Positions 11,886-12,578 of a DNA stretch of 12,578 nucleotides are shown piece after piece (positions within the stretch are counted from its first letter, which is position 1; every line of letters starts with the position of its first letter). Source of the stretch: Lysobacteraceae bacterium (GTDB lineage: Bacteria; Pseudomonadota; Gammaproteobacteria; Xanthomonadales; Wenzhouxiangellaceae); contig JAIVHD010000246.1 of NCBI GenBank assembly GCA_020201235.1, forward strand, positions 1 through 12,578, read 5' to 3'. The translations under genes and the position numbers were made by a program. The notes beneath the pieces are model-generated. The model ran no database searches. It was not told the origin of the DNA and was given only the letters and a program-made list of their open reading frames with translations.

Positions 11886-12452
11886 TCAGTCCTCGGCCGG
11901 CAACTTCCGGGGTGTGCCGAGCTTGAGACCATAACCGCCTACCGCAAGGTTTCCGTCAAGCGACAAATAGAACTCCTCAACCGCCAGCACGACACGCGTG
12001 CCATCCGCGAAGCGCGCGCGTGCTTCGATGTTCGGGTGTTTGCGCCGCAACAACTCCAAGGCAATGAGCGCGGTCATACCTTTTCTCGCGCCAGCGACGT
12101 CCGGCAGCGCATAAAGCGTTTCGCCGAAGCGCTTCTCGAACTTTCCATTGAGCATGTTCTTAAGCCCCCGTTGCCAAAGTGCGCGAATGTCCTCGTTTTC
12201 GGCAAACACATATTCGGCGCTGGCCTGCTGCTGATTGAACATCGGTTCCCCCGCGAGATCAAATTCCTCGAGCACTGCATGTTCCAATCGGTAGAAGACC
12301 ATTGCGGTGTAGACGGCCTGTATCGCGATCGGGCCGTCGACCCAGTTGATCGGCGGCGCAGCCCGGGCCGCCTCCGGGCGCAACGAAACCAGCGCAAGAA
12401 TCAACGCGATGATTAAGCCCGCCTGATTCATCACCCGTCGAGCGCGAGACAC
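11886..12452 (-). CDS. Exported protein of unknown function
   Basis: 188 residues from GTG 12452, or 181 from the in-frame ATG at 12431; neither has a well-spaced ribosome site. A Sec signal peptide is clear: basic RARR, hydrophobic GLIIALILALVSL, and probable cleavage after EAARA (before APPINW). The mature protein of about 155 residues is mostly helical in the first half (IQAVYTAMVFYRLEHAVLEE, then IRALWQRGLKNMLNGKFEKR). It ends in a strand-rich section (ARFADGTRVVLAVEEFYLSL, LAVGGYGLKLG). There is a single candidate catalytic-looking cluster (RLEH) but no motif I recognise, and no cysteines. The neighbours, a helicase relic and a possible transposase start, suggest a rearranged region and give no functional clue. 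Confidence 0.7.
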   Translation of the reverse strand: MSRARRVMNQAGLIIALILALVSLRPEAARAAPPINWVDGPIAIQAVYTAMVFYRLEHAVLEEFDLAGEPMFNQQQASAEYVFAENEDIRALWQRGLKNMLNGKFEKRFGETLYALPDVAGARKGMTALIALELLRRKHPNIEARARFADGTRVVLAVEEFYLSLDGNLAVGGYGLKLGTPRKLPAED

Positions 12453-12534
12453 TGGCCCCTGTGTGTCAACATCCAGTCCAACAGCTCCTGATCGGTTTTA
12501 TCTGTAACATTCAGGGCGCTCATGGAGTGAAAAA

Positions 12535-12578
12535 ATGTCTGATTCGAATGAAGTTGTCACCGACCCCCGACTGGAGAA
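12535..12578 (+). CDS. Start of a possible transposase, cut by the right edge
   Basis: GGAG (12524-12527) lies 7 nt before ATG 12535, which opens MSDSNEVVTDPRLE and runs off the window. The beginning ...DPRLE(K) resembles the N-terminus of a group of IS3-type OrfA transposases (DPxLEKRxRRRF...), from general recall of the family. Only 14 residues are visible, so the assignment is weak. The 82 bp upstream carries no inverted repeat I can identify. Confidence 0.35.
   Translation, partial: MSDSNEVVTDPRLE

Noticed and set aside
11784..12416. 210-codon plus-strand open frame
   Set aside because: Mostly antisense to the signal-peptide-bearing exported protein; only its first few residues resemble anything (LapB tail), treated separately.
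1..12578. CRISPR array, tRNA, rRNA or riboswitch
   Set aside because: No regularly spaced repeats, no cloverleaf-like segments and no conserved aptamer cores were seen in the intergenic gaps.

Overview
The window is GC-rich, densely packed bacterial DNA. Gene content (GGDEF/EAL signalling protein, GloA-type glyoxalase, DesK/DesR-like two-component pair, Uma2 nuclease, outer-membrane-type lipoprotein) and the good sigma70/Shine-Dalgarno signals suggest a gammaproteobacterium or close relative. That placement is an inference; there is no rRNA or other marker gene here.

Left region (1-3589): a sensor histidine kinase running off the left edge on the minus strand has an N-terminal membrane domain of the plant ethylene-receptor (ETR1) type. 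All six residues linked to copper/ethylene binding in ETR1 are present at a constant numbering offset. It is divergently transcribed, across 117 bp, from a membrane PAS-GGDEF-EAL protein. That protein has a degenerate GGDEF (LGDDF), an intact EAL phosphodiesterase domain, a duplicated two-helix membrane module, and a +1 frameshift in a shrunken PAS domain. A small lipoprotein gene (3750-4148, minus) converges on it.

Central region (4317-9793, all minus strand; transcription order is right to left): ABC ATPase, ABC-2 permease, membrane-anchored XRE regulator, exported amidohydrolase, DesK-like histidine kinase, NarL/DesR-like response regulator. Four of the five junctions are 4-bp ATGA start/stop overlaps, so this is very probably one operon. 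ABC-ATPase/ABC-2 permease/DesK/DesR is a known type of cluster; the XRE gene and the amidohydrolase sit inside it. The permease is broken by an internal deletion with a frameshift. A perfect palindrome and a second inverted repeat lie upstream of the operon and are candidate operators.

Right region (10035-12578): a 59-residue two-helix membrane protein missed by length cut-offs, a Uma2-family nuclease followed after 3 bp by a glyoxalase I gene, a decayed SNF2-helicase remnant (minus), an unrecognised exported protein (minus), and at the right edge the first 14 codons of a possible transposase.

Three separate genes (the PAS-GGDEF-EAL protein, the ABC permease and the SNF2 helicase) each lack an internal segment and change frame at the scar. 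This is either genuine decay or a recurring assembly/consensus problem, and should be settled before the truncated genes are interpreted. No tRNA, rRNA, CRISPR array or complete insertion sequence was seen. No stretch over 300 bases lacks a gene or gene remnant.
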